Below, piece after piece: positions 8,164 through 16,290 of a DNA stretch of 64,000 nt. Made by a program: the position numbers and the translations under genes. Each line of letters starts with the position of its first letter. The first letter of the stretch is position 1. The notes below the pieces were generated by a model. That model ran no database searches, was not told where the DNA came from, and worked only from the letters and a program-made list of their open reading frames with translations. Source of the DNA: Clostridiales bacterium. Lineage in GTDB: Bacteria; Bacillota; Clostridia; Saccharofermentanales; Saccharofermentanaceae. The stretch covers positions 38,578 to 102,577 of the forward strand of contig JAFWFV010000049.1 of the NCBI GenBank assembly GCA_017515465.1, read 5' to 3'.

Positions 8164-8706
8164 ATGAAGAATTTTGTTAAAGGTGCGGTCTCAGCAGTTC
8201 TTGCCGGATCCATGATGCTGTCCATCGCAGGATGCGCTAACTTCAATCTTATTACTTACAAGGATTTTAAGAATGCTCTCGAAGAGGCATTGGAGATGGA
8301 TGATGACGAATACCGTGAGTATAAGAACAGCTCCGTATCAGGTTCTGATACAAAGCATGAGGTATATGCCAACGACGGTAACTGCCGTTATGCCTTCATT
8401 GAGTTTGATGATGCTGAGGATGCTTTCGATTATTTCGAGGATATCTACGATGAGTTCGAGGATACCATTGAGGACAAGGACTTTGACGGTAATTACAAGA
8501 AGGGCCTTGTTGAGGGATCTTCCGCTTCCGGTTACATCATCGTAAACGGCGACAGTGACAATTCTGAGTTCATCGACGGCAAGTGCTACGGCGGTATCTT
8601 CCTCAAGGAGAACACGATCGTTATCGTTATGGCTAACAGCAACAAGTCCAAGGACATGGATAAGATCGATGCAATGCTGGATGCTATCGGCTATCCCAAG
8701 CCCTGA
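8164..8706 (+). CDS. Putative lipoprotein, acidic
   Basis: A 180-residue exported protein. The signal peptide MKNFVKGAVSAVLAGSMMLS is followed by the lipobox SIAGC, so the mature protein is predicted to be anchored by its Cys to the outer membrane leaflet. The mature part is strongly acidic, with repeated DDxED and FDYFED stretches, and has no domain I recognise. ATG 8164 is chosen over an upstream in-frame start because AGGAAGG precedes it and the signal peptide begins there. It has its own terminator at 8733. A calcium- or cation-binding surface is conceivable from the charge but is guesswork. Confidence 0.75.
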   Translation: MKNFVKGAVSAVLAGSMMLSIAGCANFNLITYKDFKNALEEALEMDDDEYREYKNSSVSGSDTKHEVYANDGNCRYAFIEFDDAEDAFDYFEDIYDEFEDTIEDKDFDGNYKKGLVEGSSASGYIIVNGDSDNSEFIDGKCYGGIFLKENTIVIVMANSNKSKDMDKIDAMLDAIGYPKP

Positions 8707-8732
8707 TAGAGACAGAGATATGATAATTATTG

Positions 8733-8764
8733 AGGCCGCTTCGATGGAAGCGGCCTTATCATTT
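8733..8764 (+). terminator. Rho-independent terminator after lipoprotein gene
   Basis: AGGCCGCTT (8733-8741), 6-base loop, AAGCGGCCT (8748-8756), followed by TATCATTTAT. Perfect 9-bp stem with a moderate T-rich tail. Confidence 0.8.
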
Positions 8765-8780
8765 ATGCTATACTAGTCCC

Positions 8781-9317
8781 ATGTTCAAGAGATCAGTCAT
8801 CCTAATAGGCATGCCGGGTTCAGGCAAATCAACGATCGGCAGGATCGTGGCTGAGGCATGCGGCATGGATTTCGTGGATACGGATCACCTCCTGGCTGAG
8901 GAAATCGGAATGTCGCTCCAGGAGTATCTGGACAGATTCGGGATGGAATCCTTTGCCGAGAAGGAGAGGGATATATTATCCGGCCTGTCCGGATCAGAGA
9001 CTCCCCGTATAATCGCAACGGGCGGCAGCGCCGTTTTATATCCCGACGCCGCAGAGAATCTCAAGAAAGCAGGAACCGTAGTCTTTCTGGATTGTGATCT
9101 GCCTCTGCTCAGGAAGAGACTGTGGAATTTCGAATCCAGGGGTATCGTGATCGACGGTGTCAAGGACAGGGAACAGGCAATACTGGACCTTTACATGACC
9201 AGAGAACCCCTGTACTACAAGTATAGTGATATCCGGATATCCCAGAGCGGCAAGAGCAAGAAGACCATAGTAAGCCAGGTCATAAAGAGCGTAGAGGAAT
9301 ATGAAGCAGGAACGTGA
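8781..9317 (+). CDS. Shikimate kinase-like protein
   Basis: A 178-residue P-loop kinase: Walker A GMPGSGKST near residue 10, substrate Asp pair in DTDH, the FAEKERD helix in the position of the FRxxE motif, ATGGSAV in place of the classic GGG, and a C-terminal lid and YYKYSDIRI strand. Shikimate kinase phosphorylates shikimate in aromatic amino-acid synthesis, but no other aro gene is near and the third Gly of GGG is Ser. A related small-molecule kinase is therefore possible. The ATG has no ribosome binding site: a TATACT box ends 6 bases before it, so the message may be leaderless. It overlaps the next gene by 17 bases. Confidence 0.7.
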   Translation: MFKRSVILIGMPGSGKSTIGRIVAEACGMDFVDTDHLLAEEIGMSLQEYLDRFGMESFAEKERDILSGLSGSETPRIIATGGSAVLYPDAAENLKKAGTVVFLDCDLPLLRKRLWNFESRGIVIDGVKDREQAILDLYMTREPLYYKYSDIRISQSGKSKKTIVSQVIKSVEEYEAGT

Positions 9318-10524
9318 TTTTAAGGCATTTCGGATATCTCCCAAGGCGGAAAGAGCTGTCAGGAACGGACATCCCTGGGTATATGATTCCGAGATAATCG
9401 AGGGGGATGAGGAAGGTGCCGGAAATGGTTCCATAGTCGATGTCCTGACGGACAACGGCAGATATCTTGGATCAGGTTTCCTGAGCAGGAACAGCAAGAT
9501 CAGGATAAGGATATTAGGCAATAATGCCAACGAGAGATACGGCCAGGATTTCTGGCTGAGGAGAGTCAGATATGCACTTGATTACAGAAAGACCGTCATG
9601 GGTGATGACTATTCCTGCTGCAGACTGATACACGGGGAATCTGACGGATTTCCGGGACTTACGGTAGACAGATATAATGATCTCCTGTCCGTTGAGGTCC
9701 TGTCCTACGGAATGGAACAGGTCAAGGCAATGGTCTACGATGCACTCATAAAGTGTCTGGATAATGACGGCGTGGTAGTCAGGGGAATATATGAACGCAA
9801 TGAGAGCGAGCTCAGGGTCAAAGAAGGACTGTCACAATACAAGGGCTGGTACATGGAGCCTTTTGACGCCTCTGCCAGAACGGATATCGTCGAGAACGGT
9901 ATCAGATATACAGTGGACGTGGCTGAGGGACAGAAGACCGGATTCTTCCTGGATCAGAAATACAACAGGCTGCAGGTCGCAAAGATCAGCAAAGGCAAGA
10001 CGGTCCTGGACTGCTTTACCCATACGGGCTCGTTCGGACTCAATGCCGCCATGGGCGGCGCCGCTCACGTAACCTGTGTTGACGTATCGAGGACTGCCGT
10101 TGAAATGGCAGAGCATAATGCAAAGATAAACGGTCTGGATTCCAGGATGGATTTCATCTGTGAGGATGTATTTGAGCTCCTGCCAAAACTGGCATCAGGC
10201 TCACAGTACAAGTACGATCTGATCATATTGGATCCTCCCGCTTTTACGAAGAGCAGGGAGACGTCCGGAAGCGCATATAAGGGATATAAAGAGATCAATT
10301 ACAGAGCCATGAAGCTGCTGCCCAGGGGAGGATATCTGGCAACCTGTTCATGCTCGCATTTCATGACCAATGAGAACTTCAAAAAGATGCTCCTGTCGGC
10401 AGCCAGAGACTGCAATGTCAGTCTCAAGCTGATAGAGGAGAGAAGAGCAGCGCCGGACCACCCTGTGGCTATGGCCATAGATGAGACGGATTATCTGAAA
10501 TTCTATTTACTGCAGGTGGTGTGA
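9301..10524 (+). CDS. Class I SAM-dependent rRNA methyltransferase (RlmI-like)
   Basis: A 407-residue protein with an N-terminal PUA-type RNA-binding domain (HPWVYDSEI near residues 24-32), a central THUMP-less linker, and a C-terminal Rossmann methyltransferase domain. SAM-binding motif is VLDCFTHTGSFGLNA, acidic motif II CVDVSRTAVEMA, and motif IV LDPPAFTKS. This layout is that of RlmI/YccW, which makes 5-methylcytidine in 23S rRNA, and of related Firmicute enzymes. The target base cannot be fixed here. Translation overlaps the kinase gene upstream and surE follows after 4 bases, so the three form one operon. Confidence 0.88.
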   Translation: MKQERDFKAFRISPKAERAVRNGHPWVYDSEIIEGDEEGAGNGSIVDVLTDNGRYLGSGFLSRNSKIRIRILGNNANERYGQDFWLRRVRYALDYRKTVMGDDYSCCRLIHGESDGFPGLTVDRYNDLLSVEVLSYGMEQVKAMVYDALIKCLDNDGVVVRGIYERNESELRVKEGLSQYKGWYMEPFDASARTDIVENGIRYTVDVAEGQKTGFFLDQKYNRLQVAKISKGKTVLDCFTHTGSFGLNAAMGGAAHVTCVDVSRTAVEMAEHNAKINGLDSRMDFICEDVFELLPKLASGSQYKYDLIILDPPAFTKSRETSGSAYKGYKEINYRAMKLLPRGGYLATCSCSHFMTNENFKKMLLSAARDCNVSLKLIEERRAAPDHPVAMAIDETDYLKFYLLQVV

Positions 10525-10528
10525 TCGT

Positions 10529-11332
10529 ATGAATATCCTTGTTACAAATGATGACGGTTTTGGCGCTCCCGGATTGATAGCCATATCCGAGGCGCTGTCA
10601 AAGAAACACAACGTATATGTGATCGCTCCTTCGGGGAACAGATCCGGCAAGGGAATGTCCGTGCATATCGCATCCCCGCTGGCATATAGCAGGTTTGACG
10701 ACCATCATTTTGCATGTTCGGGAAATCCCGTGGACTGCGTCATTGCAGGTACGAGAACGAACATCGTTTCCTGTGACATAGATCTGGTGGTGTCAGGTAT
10801 CAACAAGGGTCCCAACATGGGAACGGATATCGTCTACTCAGGAACCTGTTCCGCTGCGGTACAGGCAACCTTTTTCGGCATCCCTGCCATTGCAGTATCA
10901 ATGAACATGACTAATCCTGAACTGGAGTGGGAGGATGATTTCAACTGGGATTATGGACCTCTCGCAACTTTTGTTTCTGATAATCTCGACACACTCATTT
11001 CCCTGGCCCGCCCATCTCTGGACGCTGACGGAAATGCTCAGCAGAGTTCCGGTGTGTTCGTAAACATCAATGCATTTGATAAACTCCCCTACAAAGGAAT
11101 CAAGCAGACAGGATGCTGCTTCATGAAGCATGACGGCAGATCCAAGGTCGATCTGACGGACGATAACAAAGGGGATTTCACATCCGTTTTCTGGGGTGTA
11201 AATGCAATTCCAGTCCGTAAGGAAGACTCTGACTACGAAGCCTGTGAACAGGGATACATCGCACTGTCGAGAGTGGCGGTGGATCCTTTCACAGAGCCTG
11301 CCGATCTCAGCTATATTACCTGGACTTTATAG
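10529..11332 (+). CDS. surE: 5'/3'-nucleotidase SurE
   Basis: A 267-residue metal-dependent phosphatase. The hallmark N-terminal VTNDDGFGAPG supplies the metal-binding Asp pair; APSGNRSGKGMSVH, CSGNPVDCV and VSGINKGPNMGTDIVYSGT are the other SurE signatures. It hydrolyses nucleoside monophosphates, and some homologues also hydrolyse polyphosphate. It is the last gene of the kinase-rlmI-surE operon and its 3' end overlaps the convergent trkH gene by 17 bases. Confidence 0.95.
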   Translation: MNILVTNDDGFGAPGLIAISEALSKKHNVYVIAPSGNRSGKGMSVHIASPLAYSRFDDHHFACSGNPVDCVIAGTRTNIVSCDIDLVVSGINKGPNMGTDIVYSGTCSAAVQATFFGIPAIAVSMNMTNPELEWEDDFNWDYGPLATFVSDNLDTLISLARPSLDADGNAQQSSGVFVNINAFDKLPYKGIKQTGCCFMKHDGRSKVDLTDDNKGDFTSVFWGVNAIPVRKEDSDYEACEQGYIALSRVAVDPFTEPADLSYITWTL

Positions 11333-12800
11333 GATCTATATAATCCGTCTTTGCCGATGCGGCGATGTTCCTGTAGAGCATCGGATGGAACAGTATCAGT
11401 ATGGGGAACAGCTCCAGACGTCCCGCCAGCATGTCAAATATGAATACCAGTTTGGACAGGATAGTAAAGCCTGAAAAATTGAATGCAGGTCCGACTTCTG
11501 ACAGTCCCGGTCCGATGTTGTTTATCGTTGCTGCAACGGATGATATCGTGGTAACTATGTCTCTGCCCTCGATCGCTACAGCCAGTACGGACAGTATGTA
11601 GACCGTCATAAAAGCTACGAAAAAAGTGTTTACTGATCTGACGGTATCATGGTCTATTGCCTTTCCGTCAGACTGGATCTTCTTGATATTCTTGGGGTGC
11701 AGCAGGAGAGAGAACTGCTTTCCCAATGTCTTGCTTCCGATCATTAGCCTGGATACCTTGATGCCGCCGCCCGTGGATCCGGCGCAGGCTCCGCAGAACA
11801 TGAGTCCCAGAAGAATGAGCCTGGAAAGCGTAGGCCAGCAATCAAAGTTCGTAGTAGAGAAACCGGTGGTGGTGATAATGCTTGCCACCTGGAAGAATGA
11901 ATCAGTTATGGTCATTCCCAGGGAACTATACATGTGGCAGATGTTCACTGCGATGACTGCAGTAGAGGCAAGTATAATGAGCAGATACGTCCTGACCTCA
12001 CCCATCTCAAAGCTCTTTCTGAACTGGCGCATGATGAGGAAATAGTAGAAATTGAAATTGACGCCAAAGAGGATCATGAATATGGCGACTACCCATTTTC
12101 CATAGAGGGAATAACTTGCCAGGCTGTCATTCCTGATACCGAATCCTCCTGTTCCTGCAGTTGCAAATGCGGTGTTGACTGCTTCAAACAGTGAGTACCC
12201 GCCCAGGAGCAGGAATATGGCTTCCAGTGCAGTCAGGCCCAGGTAGATGAAATAAAGGATCTTGGCTGTCTGTCTGAGCTTGGGAACGAGCTTGCCTACA
12301 ACGGGTCCCGGTGATTCTGCTTTCATGAGATTGACTTGGGATCCTCCCTTGGTAGGCAGCAGAGCCAGGAGGAATACCAGAACTCCCATTCCTCCGATGA
12401 GATGTGTCGTGGATCTCCACATCAATGTCGTATGGGACAGTCCCTCAACGTTATTAACAACGCTGGCACCGGTTGTGGTAAAACCGGATGCAGACTCGAA
12501 CAGAGCATCGATAAAGCCGGGGATCTCGCCTGTCAGGAACATAGGGAGTGCTCCGCAGATGCTCATTAGTATCCATGACATGGAGGTGGATACCAGGCCT
12601 TCCTTGAGATATATTGTGGTGTTGGCAGGCTTTACGAGTGCTATGAGAAAGCCGGCGAGCATAAGGCTCGATGCGACGATCACATATGTAATGCCTTCCT
12701 TTTCCTGATAGCACATGGCGCAGATGCAGGGGATGAGCATGATCACGCCGATGACCAGGGCGACCTTTCCCAGAATATATCTGATCATCGAGATGTTCAT
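11316..12800 (-). CDS. trkH: Trk-type potassium uptake channel subunit
   Basis: A 494-residue membrane protein with about ten to twelve helices and the four pore-loop repeats of the SKT superfamily: TTGASV, TGGFG, TTTGFSTTNFD and NNIGPGLSEVG are the selectivity-filter-like segments. It conducts K+ inward under control of the cytosolic RCK protein encoded just upstream (4-base ATGA overlap with trkA). CAGSTGGGIK is the conserved loop before the fourth repeat. No regulatory site is visible between the two genes, as expected for a coupled operon. Confidence 0.95.
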   Translation of the reverse strand: MNISMIRYILGKVALVIGVIMLIPCICAMCYQEKEGITYVIVASSLMLAGFLIALVKPANTTIYLKEGLVSTSMSWILMSICGALPMFLTGEIPGFIDALFESASGFTTTGASVVNNVEGLSHTTLMWRSTTHLIGGMGVLVFLLALLPTKGGSQVNLMKAESPGPVVGKLVPKLRQTAKILYFIYLGLTALEAIFLLLGGYSLFEAVNTAFATAGTGGFGIRNDSLASYSLYGKWVVAIFMILFGVNFNFYYFLIMRQFRKSFEMGEVRTYLLIILASTAVIAVNICHMYSSLGMTITDSFFQVASIITTTGFSTTNFDCWPTLSRLILLGLMFCGACAGSTGGGIKVSRLMIGSKTLGKQFSLLLHPKNIKKIQSDGKAIDHDTVRSVNTFFVAFMTVYILSVLAVAIEGRDIVTTISSVAATINNIGPGLSEVGPAFNFSGFTILSKLVFIFDMLAGRLELFPILILFHPMLYRNIAASAKTDYIDPIKSR

Positions 12801-14164
12801 AGGAGAATATCCTCGATCTCGGTAAACCCGTGGTGGGTGGTGACGACCATAACGCTGTCACCCTCCTGGATGATATCATTACCGGAGGGGATGATGATCG
12901 TGTCCTTGTGATTGATGAATCCGATCAGAACGTCCTTTTTGAACTTCAGATCCTTGAGTGGTATGTTTATGATCGCCGATCCTTTGTTTACGCTGAACTC
13001 CAGTGCCTCGGCACGGGCGTCAAATATCTGATACAGTGTCTCCAGGTTGCTTCCTATCGTTGCCTTCTTGGCTCTGACATATCTGAGGATGGTCTCGGCG
13101 GTGATTAACTTGGGGTAGATGACGCTGCCCAGATCCAGCTTGTTGATGACCTCTGAGAAATTGATCTTGGTAATCTTGGTTACCGCCTTTGCAGAGGATA
13201 CCTCCTTGGCAAACAGGGTAAGGACGATGTTCTCTTCGTCTATGCCCGTGAGGGGAACGAAGGACTGCGCGTGATGAATGCCTGCTTCCAGGAGGAGTTC
13301 CTTGTCGGCTGCATCACCATTTATGATGGTGGCCTTGGGCAGGAGATCTGAAAGCTCATTACACCTGACGGGATCTCTCTCGATTATCTTTACGGCGATG
13401 CCTGATTTCAGAAGCTGATCAGCCAGATAGTAGCTGGCGATGCCGCCTCCTGCGATCATGGTATCCCTGACGCCCTTTGTATTGAAGCCGATGAGCTTCA
13501 GGAAGGACAGATAGTTTTTTCTGGTGGCAGCGATGGAGATGACATCTCCTGACTTGAGGACAAAATCACCATGGGGGATCACCAACTGGCCGTTTCTCTC
13601 AACGGCACAGATGAGGACACCTTCGGATTTCTGTCCCACGTAGGCGATCGCCTTTCCGTCCAGCAGGTTGCCTTCGGGGATCTTGAGCTTGATCATTTCC
13701 GCATGACCGTGAGCAAACGAGTTGATCTCCAGAGCGGTAGGCAGGAATAAGATCCTGGCGATCTCTTTTGTGGCTTCGAGTTCAGGATTGATTATGAGTG
13801 CCAGACCCAGCTTGTCTCTCAGGTATCCGACCTCTCTGTTGTATTCGGGATTCCTGACCCTGGCGATGGTGGCTGCATCACCGAACTGCTTTGCTATGGT
13901 GCAGCACAGCAGGTTGAGTTCGTCAGACTGGGTTACGGCGATGAACATATCGGCAGTTGCTATACCTGCCTCCTTGAGGGTGGCATATGTTGCACCGTTG
14001 CCTACAACGCCCATACAGTCACATGACTGTGTAAACTCATCTATGACTACGGGATTTATATCCACTACCGTAACATCATGGCCCTCGTCAACAAGCTGGC
14101 TTACGATGGTACGTGCGATCTTTCCCGCACCTACGATTATGATCCTCAAACCCCTTTTGCTCAT
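12797..14164 (-). CDS. trkA: Trk system potassium uptake regulatory subunit
   Basis: A 455-residue cytosolic protein with two RCK units, each a Rossmann N-domain plus a TrkA-C domain. First nucleotide-binding motif is IIVGAGKIARTI at residues 8-19; the second, MIAGGGIASYYLADQL, is near residue 237. TrkA-C segments are seen around residues 150-215 and 370-455. It binds NAD(H) or adenine nucleotides and gates TrkH. AGGGAG precedes the ATG. It is first in a two-gene operon with trkH and directly follows the CobW-type GTPase genes on the same strand. Confidence 0.95.
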   Translation of the reverse strand: MSKRGLRIIIVGAGKIARTIVSQLVDEGHDVTVVDINPVVIDEFTQSCDCMGVVGNGATYATLKEAGIATADMFIAVTQSDELNLLCCTIAKQFGDAATIARVRNPEYNREVGYLRDKLGLALIINPELEATKEIARILFLPTALEINSFAHGHAEMIKLKIPEGNLLDGKAIAYVGQKSEGVLICAVERNGQLVIPHGDFVLKSGDVISIAATRKNYLSFLKLIGFNTKGVRDTMIAGGGIASYYLADQLLKSGIAVKIIERDPVRCNELSDLLPKATIINGDAADKELLLEAGIHHAQSFVPLTGIDEENIVLTLFAKEVSSAKAVTKITKINFSEVINKLDLGSVIYPKLITAETILRYVRAKKATIGSNLETLYQIFDARAEALEFSVNKGSAIINIPLKDLKFKKDVLIGFINHKDTIIIPSGNDIIQEGDSVMVVTTHHGFTEIEDILL

Positions 14165-14179
14165 TAAACCGCTCCCTGA

Positions 14180-15241
14180 TCAGATGCCGAAGAGTTCACG
14201 GACTTTGTCTTTGTTGACATCCGCGCCGATAACGCAGAGCTTGCCTGTTACGTCGGAAGCACCGAACCTGACCTCAGCTTCTCCGGGTACATAGTCAAAG
14301 TGGATCCAGTTGCCGTCTTCTCCTGCAACGATACCCTTTGCCCTCAGGATCTGTCCGTAAGTTACATTGTCATCCAGCTTTGCAAGAGCATCCTCGATCT
14401 GTTCCTTTGTGAACTTTTTGGATGTCTCGAGACCGATGCTGTCGAATACCTCATCAGCATGGTGGTGATGATGATCGTGGTCATGGCAACCGCATGTGCA
14501 TCCCTCTCCGTGTTCGTGCTCATGATCGTGGTGATGATGCTCATGCTCATGTTCGTGTTCGTGTTCATGGTCGTGATCATGATCATGGTGATGATGGTGA
14601 TGCTCGTGTTCCTCAGCCTCGAGGAGTGCAGCAGCCATATCCTCTGCAGAAACAGGAGATTCGATGGCCTTGATGATCTGTACGCCTGAAAGCTGTTCCC
14701 AGGGAGTGGTGATGATCTGTGAGTGATCGTTTACACCACGGATGAGCTCAATTGCCTTGTCCAGCTTCTCCTGGGAGATGTTTCCTGTTCTGGACAGGAT
14801 TATGGTTCCTGCATACTTGATTTGGTTCTCATAGAACTCAGCAAAGTTCTTGAGATAGATCTTGCACTTGGAGGCATCGATGACCGTGACGGTTCCGCAC
14901 ACCTCGCACTCCTCAACGCGCTCGATGGCAGCGACTACGTCAGAAAGCTTGCCGACGCCCGAGGGTTCGATGAGGATCCTGTCGGGATGGTACTGATCGA
15001 TGACCTGCTTCAAAGCTGTTCCGAAGTCTCCGACCAGAGAGCAGCAGATACAGCCGGAATTCATCTCCGTGATCTCGATGCCGGCCTCCTTCAGGAAGCC
15101 TCCGTCTATTCCGATGTCGCCGAACTCGTTCTCGATGAGGACGATCTTCTGCTTGTCATATCCGTCTGACAGGAGCTTCTTGATCAGTGTTGTCTTGCCT
15201 GCTCCTAAAAATCCTGAAAATACATCTACCTTTGTTGACAT
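14180..15241 (-). CDS. CobW-family (G3E) GTPase with long His-rich metal-binding insert
   Basis: A 353-residue metallochaperone-type GTPase. P-loop GFLGAGKTT is at residues 10-18, ENEFGDIGIDG is switch I, and the family metal site CxCC is present in NSGCICCSLVGDF at about 62-74. The NKxD position reads LSRTGN, as in many clostridial members. Residues 211-262 are a run of His, Asp and Glu with about 28 His and a CTCGC cluster, likely a metal (zinc, nickel or cobalt) store. The C-terminal CobW domain follows. I choose ATG 15241, since the upstream GTG lies within the AGAGGTGATA ribosome binding site. It sits 20 bases after a second, divergent CobW GTPase gene, so the two probably act together. 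Confidence 0.9.
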   Translation of the reverse strand: MSTKVDVFSGFLGAGKTTLIKKLLSDGYDKQKIVLIENEFGDIGIDGGFLKEAGIEITEMNSGCICCSLVGDFGTALKQVIDQYHPDRILIEPSGVGKLSDVVAAIERVEECEVCGTVTVIDASKCKIYLKNFAEFYENQIKYAGTIILSRTGNISQEKLDKAIELIRGVNDHSQIITTPWEQLSGVQIIKAIESPVSAEDMAAALLEAEEHEHHHHHHDHDHDHEHEHEHEHEHHHHDHEHEHGEGCTCGCHDHDHHHHHADEVFDSIGLETSKKFTKEQIEDALAKLDDNVTYGQILRAKGIVAGEDGNWIHFDYVPGEAEVRFGASDVTGKLCVIGADVNKDKVRELFGI

Positions 15242-15261
15242 TTGTATCACCTCTCTATGAT

Positions 15262-16209
15262 TCAGTTAAAATATAAAACATCGTTTTCCGGCTTGCTGGT
15301 TATGGCATAGTCGTCCACCTCGAGGCAGGGAACGGCAACTTTCTGACCGTTCTGGTTATCCTCGAAATATTTGATGGTGCCGGTAACCTTGAGCCACTGT
15401 CCCTTAGGGAAATTGGAAGTAACATCCTTCATGCAGAGTATGCCCATGACCCCCACGTCTGCCGCGCAGCACGTAAAGGCCTGTCTCTGGAGAACGAAGG
15501 CCCTGCCTCTGAATTCCCTCAGTATGACCGCCTCGCCGATGAGGCTGACGCGCTTGCCGTTATATCTCTTGACGTTGTCCAGTGCATCTGTGTAGAAGAG
15601 ACCGAAATCATCAGCGGAGATGTCGCAGGGGTCGGCATTCAGGTCGTAGGGCAGATGGTCCTCGATCCTGATGATCTGATTATCCACGCTGAGGAAGTTG
15701 ATGCTCATGGCGGGGTTGACGCTCTTTACGGATCCTCTGAGCTTCGGGATATTGTCCCTGTCCGTATCCACCCTGTTAAAGATGACCGTATCGCCGAACC
15801 TGAAATAGTCGGCAAAGAGGGTCTGCATGTTCTTGTAGTACAGGGAATAAGTCGATGCATCGATGACGACGACTGATGCCGCCAGCGCCCACCTCCCGGG
15901 CACGTCGCACTTATCAAAGAACTCCGCGGGAGATACTGACCCGTTCCACTCGATAAAGATGACGTCGGGCTTATACTTCTTCTCGATGTCAAAGGTCAGG
16001 GCCTTTGTTACTTCGGAAGTCTCACAGTTGATGATCACCGGATCGGTACCTTCGTAGTTCTCGGGGATATATTCCTCCTCACCTTCCTCGGTGGAGATAA
16101 CGGTAATCTTCTTGTCCTTGAAATTCTCACCGCCGATCCAGGAACAGATCACAGATGTCTTGCCGCTGTCCAGGAATCCGGTGAAAAAGTAAACTAAACA
16201 GTCTTCCAT
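15262..16209 (-). CDS. CobW-like GTPase fused to a YcgQ/DUF1980-like C-terminal domain
   Basis: A 315-residue protein. Residues 1-170 form a G3E-type GTPase: P-loop TGFLDSGKTS, a VIFIEWNG strand and NRVD as G4. The CxCC metal motif of ordinary CobW proteins is absent. Residues from about 205 to the end resemble the C-terminal domain of TIGR03943/DUF1980 (YcgQ-like) permease-partner proteins: YNGKRVSLIGEAV, then QAFTCCAADVGVMGILC, then KGQWLKVTGTI, ending VLYFN. The TCCAAD Cys pair is the family's characteristic feature. The join suggests the GTPase acts in the same metal-trafficking path as YcgQ/YcgR-type permeases. The neighbouring His-rich CobW gene supports a metal role. Confidence 0.7.
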   Translation of the reverse strand: MEDCLVYFFTGFLDSGKTSVICSWIGGENFKDKKITVISTEEGEEEYIPENYEGTDPVIINCETSEVTKALTFDIEKKYKPDVIFIEWNGSVSPAEFFDKCDVPGRWALAASVVVIDASTYSLYYKNMQTLFADYFRFGDTVIFNRVDTDRDNIPKLRGSVKSVNPAMSINFLSVDNQIIRIEDHLPYDLNADPCDISADDFGLFYTDALDNVKRYNGKRVSLIGEAVILREFRGRAFVLQRQAFTCCAADVGVMGILCMKDVTSNFPKGQWLKVTGTIKYFEDNQNGQKVAVPCLEVDDYAITSKPENDVLYFN

Positions 16210-16231
16210 ATATGGTGTACCTCTTTTTCAC

Positions 16232-16259
16232 TTAACATATTGTATTCTTGTTTTATAAT
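16232..16259 (+). promoter_or_regulatory. Promoter of the dihydrouridine synthase operon
   Basis: TTAACA (16232-16237), 16-base spacer, TATAAT (16254-16259), 31 bases before the start codon. The same 81-base divergent gap must hold the promoter of the CobW-YcgQ gene; TACAAT on the minus strand is a possible -10. Confidence 0.6.
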
Positions 16260-16290
16260 AAATAAAAGTATTATTTGATAGGAATAGAGC

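Noticed and set aside
14460..14610. Simple-sequence or CRISPR-like repeat
   Set aside because: The periodic ATG/GTG pattern comes from His-Asp-Glu codons of a single protein; there are no separate repeats and spacers.
14300..14689. Hydrophobic plus-strand frame opposite the His-rich part of the CobW gene
   Set aside because: The Met/Val-rich run is only the reverse reading of His and Asp codons, not a transporter.
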